Assembly (NCBI RefSeq): GCF_009909155.2 | Contig: NZ_JAAAPM020000005.1 | Location: forward strand, 1-64,000 | Length of the DNA stretch: 64,000 bases | Source: Flavobacterium undicola | Lineage (GTDB): Bacteria > Bacteroidota > Bacteroidia > Flavobacteriales > Flavobacteriaceae | Reading direction: 5' to 3' | Part shown: positions 45,545-55,356 of the stretch, one piece after another | How positions within the stretch are numbered: position 1 is the first letter of the stretch | Layout of the letters: every line of letters starts with the position of its first letter | Made by a program: the position numbers and the translations under genes | The notes under the pieces: model-generated | Database searches by the model: none | What the model was told of the DNA's origin: nothing | The model's input: the letters and a program-made list of their open reading frames with translations, nothing else

Positions 45545-48500
45545 ATGAAGAAAAAATACTTTTTTTTATTATTAATGTTATCAGTCTTTGCATGCCAAAT
45601 ATATGCACAGGCTCCAAATCTACCTGTTAAAGCAGGTCTGGTCACAACATTGAGTGGTTCTAAAATTTTTAATAGCAGTACGAGTTCAGATATCGTAACC
45701 TTTCCCCTGTCTAATCCAAATGAATTTACCTTAGAGGTCATAGCTAAAATAAATGCAGCTCAGGGTAGAGGTTTAGATGTTGAGGTTAAAAATGCGTCTG
45801 GACTTGGGATAAGAACCTCACTGGATAAAACTACGTTTAATAATTCAACAGTTTTATCGTCAATTAGTAATTTAAGTACTTCTGTTGATAACGGACAGGA
45901 ACAAACGTATCGATATGCTGTGAAAGACGGTATGGCACATATTTATCAAGATGGGCATTATTTAACCTCTAAAGCATTTGATTTAGTGGGTGATGCTAAT
46001 GCTGGCGCCCAACCAATAGTATATGGGGCGGATAATATGCTTGGTAAATGGGCTGGAATTGTGGGAAATAATTCAGGAAAACCTACTGATTACGGATGGG
46101 CTAATACCTATGCGAGTTTACCATGGAATACTGCGAATTCTACAAGTGGTGTCAGATATATAGATGTAACTTCGGGACATACACTTGAATCAGATAATTC
46201 GGTTTATAAAGGAAGAATAATGTATATACGTTGGGACGGTAGCGCCTATTCTGCATCTACTTATAGCTATCCGGTGAAATTGGAAAAAGGGTTGCAGTAT
46301 GAGTTTTCATGGTTGTATGAATATGTAGCTAATGCTGCTGCAGGTGCTAAAATGAATGTTTCAATTACATCTGCTCCTAATGGTACTGGTGGGGTAGTAA
46401 CTTCAAAAACATTTGTAACAGGGAGTGCTAATAAATTAAGAAAAGGGGATTTCTCCTTTGTGTCTTCGTTAGAAGGGACTTATTATTTGACAATAACTGG
46501 GGATTATGCACTTTTTGGAATTGCTAATCTTAAGCTTAAATCGACTAACTTAATTAATCCCTGGGATGGTTTAGCTGAGAATAACGCTGGAAAACCATCG
46601 GATTATGGTTGGATTAATCCTAGTGCTGTTACTCTTTTTAATACGGCAAATTCTACTAGCGGTGTAAGATATGTGGATGTGACTTCTGGACATACTTTCG
46701 AATCAGATGGGACAAATTATTCGGGAAGACTTATGTATATTAGATGGGATAGCAGTGTTGTTGAAAATTCAACTTATTCTTTTCCGGTACAGTTAGAAGC
46801 TTCCAGAGATTATCAGTTTTCATGGATTTATGATTACATTTCAAATGGAGCTCCTAATGATAAAATAAAAGTGTCAATTAGTACTTCTGCTGACGGTACA
46901 GGAACTGTTCTTTCGTCAAAAACATTTACTTCAGGAGCTATTAATAAATTGAGAAAAGGGGATTTGTCTTTCCAGTCTCAAACGGCAGGTACTTATTATA
47001 TTAATATAACAGGGGATAAGGCGCTTTTTGGGATAGGAGATTTAAAAGTTGCATTAGAAAGTGTTCCAAAGATTGTAATTGGAAAGAACTATGCTAATGG
47101 AGCTGTGGATATGGTAGTGAGTTCGGTAACTTATGAAGATGCTGCTTATGCTCCGGAAAAGAGTATCGCTCCTCCAACGCAAATTTTAGAAACTACAACG
47201 AATTTGAATGTTGGTGCTTTTTCTAAGTCAAAAGTAGTTTTAAAATCCTCGGCTTCCTTGTATTTAAATAATGCATACAATCCTTTGATTAATTCAATAG
47301 TAGATTTGAATTCAACGGATGCCCGTGTGTATTTTGAGAATGTTAAACCATCGGGAGTTATAGGTTCATACCTAAACTTAATATCAATAAACGGTGTTGC
47401 TGCAAGCAATAATGCCAATGTGTTTGTCACAACTTATGGAAACGGAGCAGTGGTTGTTCCTCATTCATCAGACTATCAGCCCCTGGAAGTGTTTTCGGGA
47501 GAAAATTATGGAGGAGATGCTAAACAGTACAACATAGTTACTCCTTATACTAACTTAGGTGCTTTTGATAATACTATAAAATCCTTTAAGTTGAAAAAAG
47601 GTTATATGGCAACCTTTGCCTCTAATTCGAATGGAACAGGTTATAGCAGGGTTTATGTAGCCGAAAGCCAGGATTTAATGGTGCCAGTTTTGCCGCCTTA
47701 TTTAAATGGAACGATCTCTTTTATTAGAACGATGAGGTGGAATGAAGTTACTAAAAAAGGATTAGCAGGTGGTAGTCAAGCGGCTCAGGATGCTTCGAAT
47801 ATTTCTTGGTATTACAACTGGAATACAGGTGGAAATACAACGCCTAATATCGAATATGTTCCTATACGACAAACCCTTTATTGGCCGGATTTTGGACCTG
47901 CAAATACTAAAGCAGGTTATACTCACTTTTTAGGATATAATGAACCAGATCGTCCTGATCAGTCCAATATGACAGTTGATCAGGCTATTGGTGGTTGGCC
48001 GGGTCTGATGCAATCAGGTTTAAGATTAGGTTCGCCAGTTACATCTGATCCTTTTAATCCTTGGATGGCTAGTTTTATGACCGAGGCAGAGAAACGCAAT
48101 TATCGTGTAGATTATGTTGTGCTTCATTGTTATTGGTACAAAACTGCTGCTCAATGGGCGAGTGATTTACAAAACATTTATAATAAATATAAAAGACCAA
48201 TATGGATAACGGAGTGGAATATAGGAGCCAATTGGACAGGGAATTCTTTTCCTGATGGACCTGTTATGCTGACTGATGCCAATGCGACCAAACATAAAAA
48301 TGATTTAATTTCGGTGTTGAATGTATTGGAAACCGCCGATTATGTTGAGCGTTATTCTATATATAACTGGGTGCAGGATTCCAGAGCTATGTATGTTACT
48401 ATTGACGATGCTTTTAAAACAAGAAACCCTAACTGGGCTAATTATGCCTGGTTGCAAACAGCTCCAGTAATTGCAAAATCAGGAAATGATAATATCGTTT

Positions 48501-51500
48501 TGACTCCGGCGGGTGAGTATTATGCTAAAAATGCGTCTAAAAAAGCCTATACTCCAGCCAGAGAATTTGTTAGTGTGTGGAAACCTTTGGTTGAAACCTT
48601 AAGTTATAAGTTATCGTCAGATTATAAAAATATCACGATTAATTGGACAGGTGTTAATCAGGATTTAATAAACAGATATGTTGTTGAAAGAAGGTTAGAA
48701 GGAGAGACTGATTTCTCCGTTTTTTACGATTCAACTAATCCTACTGTTCTTAGTGTAAATGACGAGGTGCATTCTAAAGCAGAATACCGTATGAAAGTAG
48801 TAGGTAAAGATAATACTGAAACGGCCTATTCCCCTGTAATTACATTTACCCAGGCTGTTATTGCGGATACTCCTACCGGTTTAAGTGGTGAAGCAATATC
48901 TACTACAATTATTAATTTAAACTGGCCTGCTGTAGATAGGGCTGAAGCTTATAATCTTTGGAGAGCAAACAGTATTGATGGTAGCTATGAGCTTATTGCT
49001 TCTTATCTAACCGGAACCAGTTTTCAGGATACCGGATTGGTTAAAAATACCTCATATAATTATGCAATAACGGCTTTAAACTCTGGAGGAGAAAGCGCAA
49101 AATCTACTCCGTTCACTGTAAGTACTTTAGATTTAGTGATTCCTAGAAAAGTTTCGAATATTGTTTTGGCTTCTGGTGATGCCAAGGTGAAATTAGAATG
49201 GAGCAATATGTATGATGCTAAGTTTTATGTTAAGCGTTCCATTTCTGAATTAGGTTCGTTTACAACCATTGCAATAGCTGAATCAGGAAATTATGTTGAT
49301 TTAACAGCTCTAAATGGGGTAACTTATTATTATAAAGTTGTTGCGTTTAATGAAATAGGAGAAGGAGCTGAGTCAGAGGTAATTGTCTCCAGACCTAATT
49401 TAGGACAACATGCTTATTATGATTTTAGTGAGAATACAGGTTTAAATGCTCATGATCAGTGGGGTAATTATGATGGAACTTTAGCTGACACTACAACTTG
49501 GACAGTGGGTAAGGCAGGAAGAGGAGTTGGTTTTAACGGAAGTTCAACTTCTTATATCCAGCTTAAAGAAGGAGTTGTAGAAGGATTGAATGATTTTACA
49601 ATATCTACATGGGTCAACTTAAATAGTTTATCGAATTGGTCAAGGATTTTTGATTTTGGAGATAGTACGGGAAGTTGGATGGCTTTAGAAGCGGCTAATG
49701 GAAGCGGAAAGTTAAGCTATGAGATAGTTACAAGCGGTCAGACTAAAAATACTTTAAGTTCACAATATACTATGCCTCTTAACCGATGGGTACATTTAGC
49801 TTATGTACAAGAAGGAAATATTGGTAAAATTATCGTTGATGGAGTGGAAGTAGCAAGTGGGACAGTTACTATTAAGCCTTCTGCATTAGGAAAAACAAAG
49901 TTAAATGAACTAGGAAAATCTAAATATGCAGATCCTTATTTAAATGCTTCAATGGATGAGTTTAAGATTTACAACAGAGCATTAAGTGTGGCAGAGATTG
50001 CTGAAAGTGCTAAATTAAGTCAAAGTATAACACTTAGCCCGGTTGTTCAAAAAGAAATGGGCGATGCCGATTTTTCTCCTGCAACAGCCACTTCAGGACT
50101 TGCTATAGCTTATAGCAGTTCGGATGAATCAGTTGTCAATATTGTTGATGGGAAGCTACACATTCTTGCAGCTGGTACAACAACAATTACTGCGACTCAG
50201 GCAGGTAATGCCGATTATAGTACTGCAGCTCCTCAGACACAGTTAGTAACGGTTGTGAAAAAGAATCAGACTATTGATTTTGCTTCAATTGAAACAAAAA
50301 TGATTGGAGATCCAGATTTTAATCCGGCTGCGACAGCTATTTCAGGACTTGCTGTTACTTATAGTAGTTCAGACGAATCGGTGGCTAGTATTGTTAATGG
50401 TCAAATTCATATTGTAAGTGCTGGTTCTTGTGAAATTAGTGCTTCACAACCTGGTGATAATGTCTATAGTTCTGCACCAGTTGTTAAACAACAACTAATA
50501 GTTAATAAGGAATTCTATTTTGATGGAGATCATGATGGATTTGGATCTTCTATTGTAGCTTTATTGCCGGTAAACGAGACACCTGAAGGTTATGCGACAA
50601 ACAATACTGATTGTGATGATAGCGATGCGAATGTTCACGAACCAATTCAATACTATGTAGATGCAGACAAAGACGGTTTTGGATCAACTGCAACTGAAAT
50701 GTTATGTTCGTCTGTTGCTCCGGAAGGTTATGCTACCAACAATACAGATTGTAATGACGGTGATGTCACTGTTCATGAGCCTATTCTTTATTATGTAGAT
50801 ACAGATAAGGATGGATTTGGATCGACAGCAACTGAAATGTTATGTTCGTCTGTTGTTCCGGAAGGTTATGCTACTAACAAGACTGACTGTAATGATAATG
50901 ACAGAACCGTTCATGAGCCTATTCTTTATTATGTTGATGCAGATAAAGACGGATTTGGATCGAATGTAACAGCAATGTTGTGCGCATCAGTTGCACCTCA
51001 AGGATATGCGACAAACAACACCGATTGTAATGATAGCGATACCACTGTTCATGAGCCTATTCTTTATTATGTGGATGCTGATCATGACGGATTTGGATCG
51101 ACTGCAACAGCAATGTTATGTTCGTCTATTGCTCCAGAAGGTTATGCTACTAACAGTACCGATTGTAACGACAGTAAATTTTTATATGCTGATAATGATG
51201 GTGATGGTTTAGGTGCTGGTTCAGTTGTAGCCTGTGGTGTAGAAAATAATGATGATTGTGATGATACCAATGCGGTACAATTGACAGCAAGGATTCCAGC
51301 TGTTTATGCACTTAATGCTGCAGTAGATGAGAAAAACACCATTTATATTGGCTACGCATCATCATCTCTTAATGTTAGTGTGGCGCCAGCAGGAGGAACA
51401 GCGCCTTATGCCTATGTTTGGAATACAAACCAAAATACGCAAAGTGTTTCAGTATCAGCTGCTGGAACTTATACAGTATTGGTAACAGACGCTAAAGGTT

Positions 51501-51946
51501 GCCAGACTTCGGCTTCTATTGTGATTAATGCAATAAATGTACAGTGTGGTAATTCTAATGATAAAGTTGTAGTTTGTCATAATGGTAAAGAAATTTGTGT
51601 AAGTCCTAATGCTGTTCAAACACATTTGAATCACGGAGATAAACTGGGTTCTTGTAATAGAACAGTTAGTAGAAACAATGCAGCGGATAAAACTTTAATT
51701 GTTAATGAAGATACAGATGTAACGGCGTATCCTAACCCAGTTGTAAGTGAAGTGAATGTAAAAGTAAGTGAGGTGCATACTGGTGCAAAACTTGTATTAT
51801 ACAATGTTTTAGGTGTAAAGATGAAGTCTATTTCTTTGACAAGTACTTTACAACTGATGTCTTTAGAAGGATTGCCTTCAGGAAACTATTTGTTATATAT
51901 TTTTAACGGGAATGATATTACTGTGAAGAATATTATCAAGCAATAG
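45545..51946 (+). CDS. 2133-residue T9SS-secreted GH128-type enzyme with many accessory modules
   Basis: Signal peptide (ending IYAQ). A LamG-like N terminus is followed by two copies of an unrecognised beta-rich module of about 170 residues (163-337 and 338-506; GKP(T/S)DYGW, NSTSGVRY, RGDxSF-like motifs) and an uncharacterised segment. The GH128-type catalytic core (about 716-1000) has likely acid/base Glu800 in LGYNEPDRPD and nucleophile Glu890 in WITEWNIGAN. Then come three FN3 domains, LamG (about 1285-1481), two Ig/MBG-like repeats, a MopE-like acidic repeat array (1656-1909), a SprB-like repeat and a type A T9SS domain (about 2055-2133). Characterised GH128 enzymes cut beta-1,3-glucan; a beta-1,3-galactan target is possible here but unproven. 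Confidence 0.85.
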   Translation: MKKKYFFLLLMLSVFACQIYAQAPNLPVKAGLVTTLSGSKIFNSSTSSDIVTFPLSNPNEFTLEVIAKINAAQGRGLDVEVKNASGLGIRTSLDKTTFNNSTVLSSISNLSTSVDNGQEQTYRYAVKDGMAHIYQDGHYLTSKAFDLVGDANAGAQPIVYGADNMLGKWAGIVGNNSGKPTDYGWANTYASLPWNTANSTSGVRYIDVTSGHTLESDNSVYKGRIMYIRWDGSAYSASTYSYPVKLEKGLQYEFSWLYEYVANAAAGAKMNVSITSAPNGTGGVVTSKTFVTGSANKLRKGDFSFVSSLEGTYYLTITGDYALFGIANLKLKSTNLINPWDGLAENNAGKPSDYGWINPSAVTLFNTANSTSGVRYVDVTSGHTFESDGTNYSGRLMYIRWDSSVVENSTYSFPVQLEASRDYQFSWIYDYISNGAPNDKIKVSISTSADGTGTVLSSKTFTSGAINKLRKGDLSFQSQTAGTYYINITGDKALFGIGDLKVALESVPKIVIGKNYANGAVDMVVSSVTYEDAAYAPEKSIAPPTQILETTTNLNVGAFSKSKVVLKSSASLYLNNAYNPLINSIVDLNSTDARVYFENVKPSGVIGSYLNLISINGVAASNNANVFVTTYGNGAVVVPHSSDYQPLEVFSGENYGGDAKQYNIVTPYTNLGAFDNTIKSFKLKKGYMATFASNSNGTGYSRVYVAESQDLMVPVLPPYLNGTISFIRTMRWNEVTKKGLAGGSQAAQDASNISWYYNWNTGGNTTPNIEYVPIRQTLYWPDFGPANTKAGYTHFLGYNEPDRPDQSNMTVDQAIGGWPGLMQSGLRLGSPVTSDPFNPWMASFMTEAEKRNYRVDYVVLHCYWYKTAAQWASDLQNIYNKYKRPIWITEWNIGANWTGNSFPDGPVMLTDANATKHKNDLISVLNVLETADYVERYSIYNWVQDSRAMYVTIDDAFKTRNPNWANYAWLQTAPVIAKSGNDNIVLTPAGEYYAKNASKKAYTPAREFVSVWKPLVETLSYKLSSDYKNITINWTGVNQDLINRYVVERRLEGETDFSVFYDSTNPTVLSVNDEVHSKAEYRMKVVGKDNTETAYSPVITFTQAVIADTPTGLSGEAISTTIINLNWPAVDRAEAYNLWRANSIDGSYELIASYLTGTSFQDTGLVKNTSYNYAITALNSGGESAKSTPFTVSTLDLVIPRKVSNIVLASGDAKVKLEWSNMYDAKFYVKRSISELGSFTTIAIAESGNYVDLTALNGVTYYYKVVAFNEIGEGAESEVIVSRPNLGQHAYYDFSENTGLNAHDQWGNYDGTLADTTTWTVGKAGRGVGFNGSSTSYIQLKEGVVEGLNDFTISTWVNLNSLSNWSRIFDFGDSTGSWMALEAANGSGKLSYEIVTSGQTKNTLSSQYTMPLNRWVHLAYVQEGNIGKIIVDGVEVASGTVTIKPSALGKTKLNELGKSKYADPYLNASMDEFKIYNRALSVAEIAESAKLSQSITLSPVVQKEMGDADFSPATATSGLAIAYSSSDESVVNIVDGKLHILAAGTTTITATQAGNADYSTAAPQTQLVTVVKKNQTIDFASIETKMIGDPDFNPAATAISGLAVTYSSSDESVASIVNGQIHIVSAGSCEISASQPGDNVYSSAPVVKQQLIVNKEFYFDGDHDGFGSSIVALLPVNETPEGYATNNTDCDDSDANVHEPIQYYVDADKDGFGSTATEMLCSSVAPEGYATNNTDCNDGDVTVHEPILYYVDTDKDGFGSTATEMLCSSVVPEGYATNKTDCNDNDRTVHEPILYYVDADKDGFGSNVTAMLCASVAPQGYATNNTDCNDSDTTVHEPILYYVDADHDGFGSTATAMLCSSIAPEGYATNSTDCNDSKFLYADNDGDGLGAGSVVACGVENNDDCDDTNAVQLTARIPAVYALNAAVDEKNTIYIGYASSSLNVSVAPAGGTAPYAYVWNTNQNTQSVSVSAAGTYTVLVTDAKGCQTSASIVINAINVQCGNSNDKVVVCHNGKEICVSPNAVQTHLNHGDKLGSCNRTVSRNNAADKTLIVNEDTDVTAYPNPVVSEVNVKVSEVHTGAKLVLYNVLGVKMKSISLTSTLQLMSLEGLPSGNYLLYIFNGNDITVKNIIKQ
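50651..51202 (+). repeat. 138 bp coding tandem repeat (four units)
   Basis: Units start at 50651, 50789, 50927 and 51065, each encoding 46 residues beginning YYVD(A/T)D(K/H)DGFGS and containing GYATN(N/K/S)TDCND. A diverged unit precedes (50510) and a partial one follows. The D-x-D-x-DG loops suggest calcium binding. Confidence 0.85.
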
Positions 51947-51967
51947 GTGAAAAAAAAGGATTAAAAG

Positions 51968-52000
51968 AGCCGGCTCCAGTCTAAAAATTGGAGTCGGCTT
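51968..52000 (+). terminator. Hairpin after the GH128-type gene
   Basis: 10 bp stem 51968-51977 / 51990-51999 (AGCCGGCTCC with complement, one G-U pair), but only a short T tract, so termination may be partial and allow read-through into GH16. Confidence 0.55.
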
Positions 52001-52038
52001 TAAATATTTTAGGGGGATTTTTTAAAAATGTATTTAAA

Positions 52039-52896
52039 ATGAAAATTTTCACTTTCAAATTTTTGGTTTTAGGAATAGTATTAATACTCATTTCGGGTTT
52101 TGTGTCAAACAAGGAAAAATTTTCTAAGTATAAGGAGTATCGGTTAGTTTGGAGTGATGAATTTAATGTTAATGGTGCTCCGGATAAAAAGAATTGGAAT
52201 TACGAAACAGGTTTTGTGAGAAATCTGGAAAGTCAGTGGTATCAAAAAGAAAATGCCTATTGTGCAGCTGGTTTTTTAATTATTGAAGCCAAGAAAGAAA
52301 GTAGAGCTAATCCAAATTTTGTGTCTAAAAATCATCACGATTGGGTCAAAAATAGAGATTCTATAAAGGTAACTTCTTCCTGCTTAATTACCCGGGGAAA
52401 ACATTCCTGGCAATACGGTCGATTTGAAATGAGAGCTAAAATTCCAGTTGCAAAAGGAATGTGGCCAGCATTTTGGACTTTGGGTGTAAAAGGAAATTGG
52501 CCTGCTAATGGTGAGATTGATATTATGGAATATTATACAGGAAAAATATTAGCTAATGTTGCATGGAAATCAAATAAGCCAGATACAGAATGGGATAGTG
52601 CGACGGTGATGTTGAGTGATTTTAAAGAGGATTCCTGGGCTGATAAATTCCATGTTTGGAGAATGGATTGGGATGCTTATTCGATTAAATTATATGTTGA
52701 TGACCAATTGTTAAATGAAACTAGTGTGAAAGAGATAGTTCAAAGAGTCGATCAAAAGATAATTCCATTTCAACAACCCCATTATTTATTAGTGAATCTG
52801 GCAGTAGGAGGGATTAATGGCGGCGATTTTACAGCTGCTAGTTTTCCATCAAAATACATGATAGATTATATCAGAGTTTATCAAAAAAAGCAGTAA
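52039..52896 (+). CDS. GH16 endo-beta-glycanase
   Basis: 285 residues from the ATG at 52039. The frame can be extended to 51988, but those codons lie in the terminator hairpin, and a signal peptide begins at MKIFTFKF. The GH16 catalytic motif is EIDIME: Glu159, Asp161, Glu164, preceded by WPAFWTLGVKGNWPANG. GH16 enzymes cut beta-1,3 or beta-1,4 glucans and galactans; next to a GH43_24 gene, endo-beta-1,3-galactanase activity is the best guess, with laminarinase as the alternative. First gene of a tight three-gene operon (gaps 1 and 6 bp). Confidence 0.92.
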   Translation: MKIFTFKFLVLGIVLILISGFVSNKEKFSKYKEYRLVWSDEFNVNGAPDKKNWNYETGFVRNLESQWYQKENAYCAAGFLIIEAKKESRANPNFVSKNHHDWVKNRDSIKVTSSCLITRGKHSWQYGRFEMRAKIPVAKGMWPAFWTLGVKGNWPANGEIDIMEYYTGKILANVAWKSNKPDTEWDSATVMLSDFKEDSWADKFHVWRMDWDAYSIKLYVDDQLLNETSVKEIVQRVDQKIIPFQQPHYLLVNLAVGGINGGDFTAASFPSKYMIDYIRVYQKKQ

Positions 52897-52897
52897 A

Positions 52898-54019
52898 ATG
52901 AAATTAATAAATTCTATAGTTTTAAGTTTAGTATGTTCTTTGGTTTTCAGTCAGAACAATTCTTTCATTCCCGGAAAACAATGGAAAGACACTAATGGAG
53001 TGCATATTAATGCTCATGGAGGAGGTGTCACTTTTGTTGATGGGGTTTATTACTGGTACGGAGAGTATAAAACTGCTGGTCGTGGCGGAAATACATCCTT
53101 GCAAGGTGTCAGCTGTTATTCGTCAAAAGATTTATACAATTGGACTAATGAAGGTATCGTTTTAAAGGTTGAAAATAATCTTAGTTCGGAGATAACAAAA
53201 GGCTGTATTATAGAACGTCCGAAAGTAATTTTTAATAAGAAAACGGGCAAATATGTAATGTGGTTTCATTTGGAATTAAAAGGCCAAGGTTACGATGCCG
53301 CCAGAGCAGCTGTTGCTGTAAGCGATAATCCAAGAGGACCTTTTCAATTTAAAAAATCATACCGACCGAATAAAGGAGTTTGGCCAATGAATTTTGATGA
53401 TAAATTCAAATCAGCATTAATTGGTGAGAATAAATTAAAATCTTGGACTTCCGAATGGTTGACGGCAATCAAAATCGGAATGCTTGTTCGTCGGGATTTC
53501 GAAAAAGGACAAATGTCTCGAGATATGACTGTATTTGTGGATGACAACGATAAAGCTTATTTGATACACGCTTCAGAAGATAATTTGACGCTTCACATAT
53601 CAGAACTTACAGATGATTATTTAGATTTCACAGAAAAATGGACCAGAATGGCACCAGCAGGTCATAATGAAGGACCTGCAATTTTTAAAAAAGATGGTGT
53701 TTATTATATGATTACTTCAGGATGCACAGGTTGGGATCCGAATGAGGCACGATCGTTTAGTTCAAAATCAATTTGGGGACCGTGGAAACCTCTAGGAAAT
53801 CCGTGTGTTGGGAAAGACGCTTCGCTTACATTTCATTCACAGAGCACTTGTGTTTTGCCTGTGCAAGGAAAAAAAGATCAATTTATTTTTATGGCTGATC
53901 GATGGAAACCGGATAACCCGATTGATGGGAGTTATGTTTGGTTGCCAATCGAAATGATTAACGGTAAGCCTGTTTTAAAATGGCAAGACAAATGGAATTT
54001 AGAATTTTTTATAAAATAA
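52898..54019 (+). CDS. GH43 subfamily 24-type exo-beta-1,3-galactanase
   Basis: 373 residues with a signal peptide (ending VFSQ), five-bladed beta-propeller. Landmarks of subfamily 24: DTNGVHINAHGGG, YYWYGEYK, RPKVIFN, HNEGPAIFKKDGVYYMITSGCTGW (with the likely catalytic Glu in HNEGPA) and FHSQSTCVLPV with a Gln in the place where characterised subfamily 24 enzymes use Gln rather than a classical base. Known members release galactose from beta-1,3-galactan and bypass beta-1,6 branches. This is the strongest pointer to an arabinogalactan substrate. Confidence 0.88.
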   Translation: MKLINSIVLSLVCSLVFSQNNSFIPGKQWKDTNGVHINAHGGGVTFVDGVYYWYGEYKTAGRGGNTSLQGVSCYSSKDLYNWTNEGIVLKVENNLSSEITKGCIIERPKVIFNKKTGKYVMWFHLELKGQGYDAARAAVAVSDNPRGPFQFKKSYRPNKGVWPMNFDDKFKSALIGENKLKSWTSEWLTAIKIGMLVRRDFEKGQMSRDMTVFVDDNDKAYLIHASEDNLTLHISELTDDYLDFTEKWTRMAPAGHNEGPAIFKKDGVYYMITSGCTGWDPNEARSFSSKSIWGPWKPLGNPCVGKDASLTFHSQSTCVLPVQGKKDQFIFMADRWKPDNPIDGSYVWLPIEMINGKPVLKWQDKWNLEFFIK

Positions 54020-54025
54020 ATCAAA

Positions 54026-55258
54026 ATGATAAATATGAAATTTAGATTAAATACGATTTACTTCAAATCATTGATGATGTCAATAGTAGTAATTTGCTCT
54101 TGCTCTTCTGCTGGTACATCTGAGGCTACTGTTATTGAGGAGCCAGTAAATGACATTAAATTAGCAAGTTTACAAACAAATGAAGCTCTGGATGTAACTG
54201 GAGTACTCGCTACGGTATGGGGTAAGATAAATGATAATGGTGGAAGCAGCGTTTTTGAGCGAGGTGTTTGCTATGGAACAACTGAAAATCCTGTATATGA
54301 AGGGACGAAGAAAAAAGCTAGTTCTGCAACAGGTTCAGGTGATTTTAAAACAGAACTTTCGGAGCTCCAATCAGAGACAGTGTATTATGCAAGAGCTTAT
54401 GCTGTAAATAATAAAGGGGTTGCTTATGGCAATCAAATAAGTTTCAAAACTTTAAAATTAGCTTCTCCATTTCTGGTGATAGGTGAGATAAAAATTGCTG
54501 GTGCTCAAGATCTTTTTTTGGATGTAACATTGAAAGAACATGGAGACTTAAAAATTCAAGAAATAGGTTTGGCTTACAATACTGTTACGAAACCAACAAT
54601 AGCTAATAACAAAATAGCTAGAAGCAAGGTAGAAGATAAGTTCAAAGAACGTATTCGTAATTTAAAGCCAGAAACATTATATTATGTTAGGCCTTATGCG
54701 CTAACGTCAGAAGGTGTTTTGTATGGAGAAGAAATAGTGATAAGTACTATAAAAAAAGGAAATTTCACTTTTACGTTGAATGAAGATTCTAATGCAGATG
54801 CCAATACTAAGGCTGCTTATGTTAGAATTAGAGCGGCTTTTGATGGAGCAACTGCATACTACAATAATTTTACTTCGATAGTAAAACATATAACCGTAAA
54901 CTATTCACCAGGGACACCAACGGCCGATGCGAATTTCGCAGGAAATGTGAGAGTTGGGTCAGATTCGAGATACCAACAAATAGGAACAGCCATGCATGAA
55001 ATGGCTCATTCTGTAGGCGTGGGACAGCATTCGAAATATTGGGAATTGATGGTAAACGGGAAATGGAACGGGAAACGTGCTAATGAAATTTTACAGATGA
55101 TGACAAATGATCCTGCTGCTTTTGTAAAAGGAGATAGTCAACACTTTTGGCCTAATGGTATTAACGGATATTGGGAAGACACAGGTTCGGAAGATTTGTA
55201 TATTTTGCACGCCTTAATATTACAAGGAATGAAAGCCGATGGATTGCCAAGTAATTAA
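54026..55258 (+). CDS. Lipoprotein with FN3-like domains and a putative HExxH metallopeptidase domain
   Basis: 410 residues, lipoprotein signal (Cys24 or Cys26, VICSCSS). Two FN3-like domains (about 45-150 and 152-245, with SETVYYARAYAVNNKGVAYG and ETLYYVRPYALTSEGVLYG). The C-terminal domain (about 248-405) contains HEMAHSVGVGQH at 324-335, a zinc-protease-like HExxHxxGxxxH motif one residue longer than the metzincin form. I do not know the family. It may be a peptidase, perhaps for the protein core of a proteoglycan, or a carbohydrate-active or binding domain that has kept the motif. Third gene of the GH16/GH43_24 operon; terminator follows. Confidence 0.75.
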   Translation: MINMKFRLNTIYFKSLMMSIVVICSCSSAGTSEATVIEEPVNDIKLASLQTNEALDVTGVLATVWGKINDNGGSSVFERGVCYGTTENPVYEGTKKKASSATGSGDFKTELSELQSETVYYARAYAVNNKGVAYGNQISFKTLKLASPFLVIGEIKIAGAQDLFLDVTLKEHGDLKIQEIGLAYNTVTKPTIANNKIARSKVEDKFKERIRNLKPETLYYVRPYALTSEGVLYGEEIVISTIKKGNFTFTLNEDSNADANTKAAYVRIRAAFDGATAYYNNFTSIVKHITVNYSPGTPTADANFAGNVRVGSDSRYQQIGTAMHEMAHSVGVGQHSKYWELMVNGKWNGKRANEILQMMTNDPAAFVKGDSQHFWPNGINGYWEDTGSEDLYILHALILQGMKADGLPSN

Positions 55259-55290
55259 TATAGAATAAGATAATAATAGGGTGTGTGTAA

Positions 55291-55330
55291 ACAAGGCATA
55301 AATGGAGTAATTCATTTATGCTTTGTTTTT
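55291..55330 (+). terminator. Terminator of the GH16 / GH43_24 operon
   Basis: 14 bp stem ACAAGGCATAAATG (55291-55304) / CATTTATGCTTTGT (55313-55326, one G-U pair), 8 nt loop, T run. Confidence 0.85.
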
Positions 55331-55345
55331 ATCTAGTAGTTTCAT
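55313..55345 (+). repeat. Direct repeat, left copy
   Basis: 33 nt from the right arm of the terminator through ATCTAGTAGTTTCAT. About 30 of 33 positions match the copy at 56820-56853. Confidence 0.65.
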
Positions 55346-55356
55346 AGTTTATTAAG

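Noticed and set aside
50651-51202. CRISPR-like spaced repeats
   Set aside because: The repeats are contiguous in-frame coding units of 138 bp within one gene, not short repeats with unique spacers; no cas genes are present.
51988-52038. 17-codon N-terminal extension of the GH16 gene
   Set aside because: It lies in the terminator hairpin of the previous gene and precedes a normal signal peptide start at 52039.
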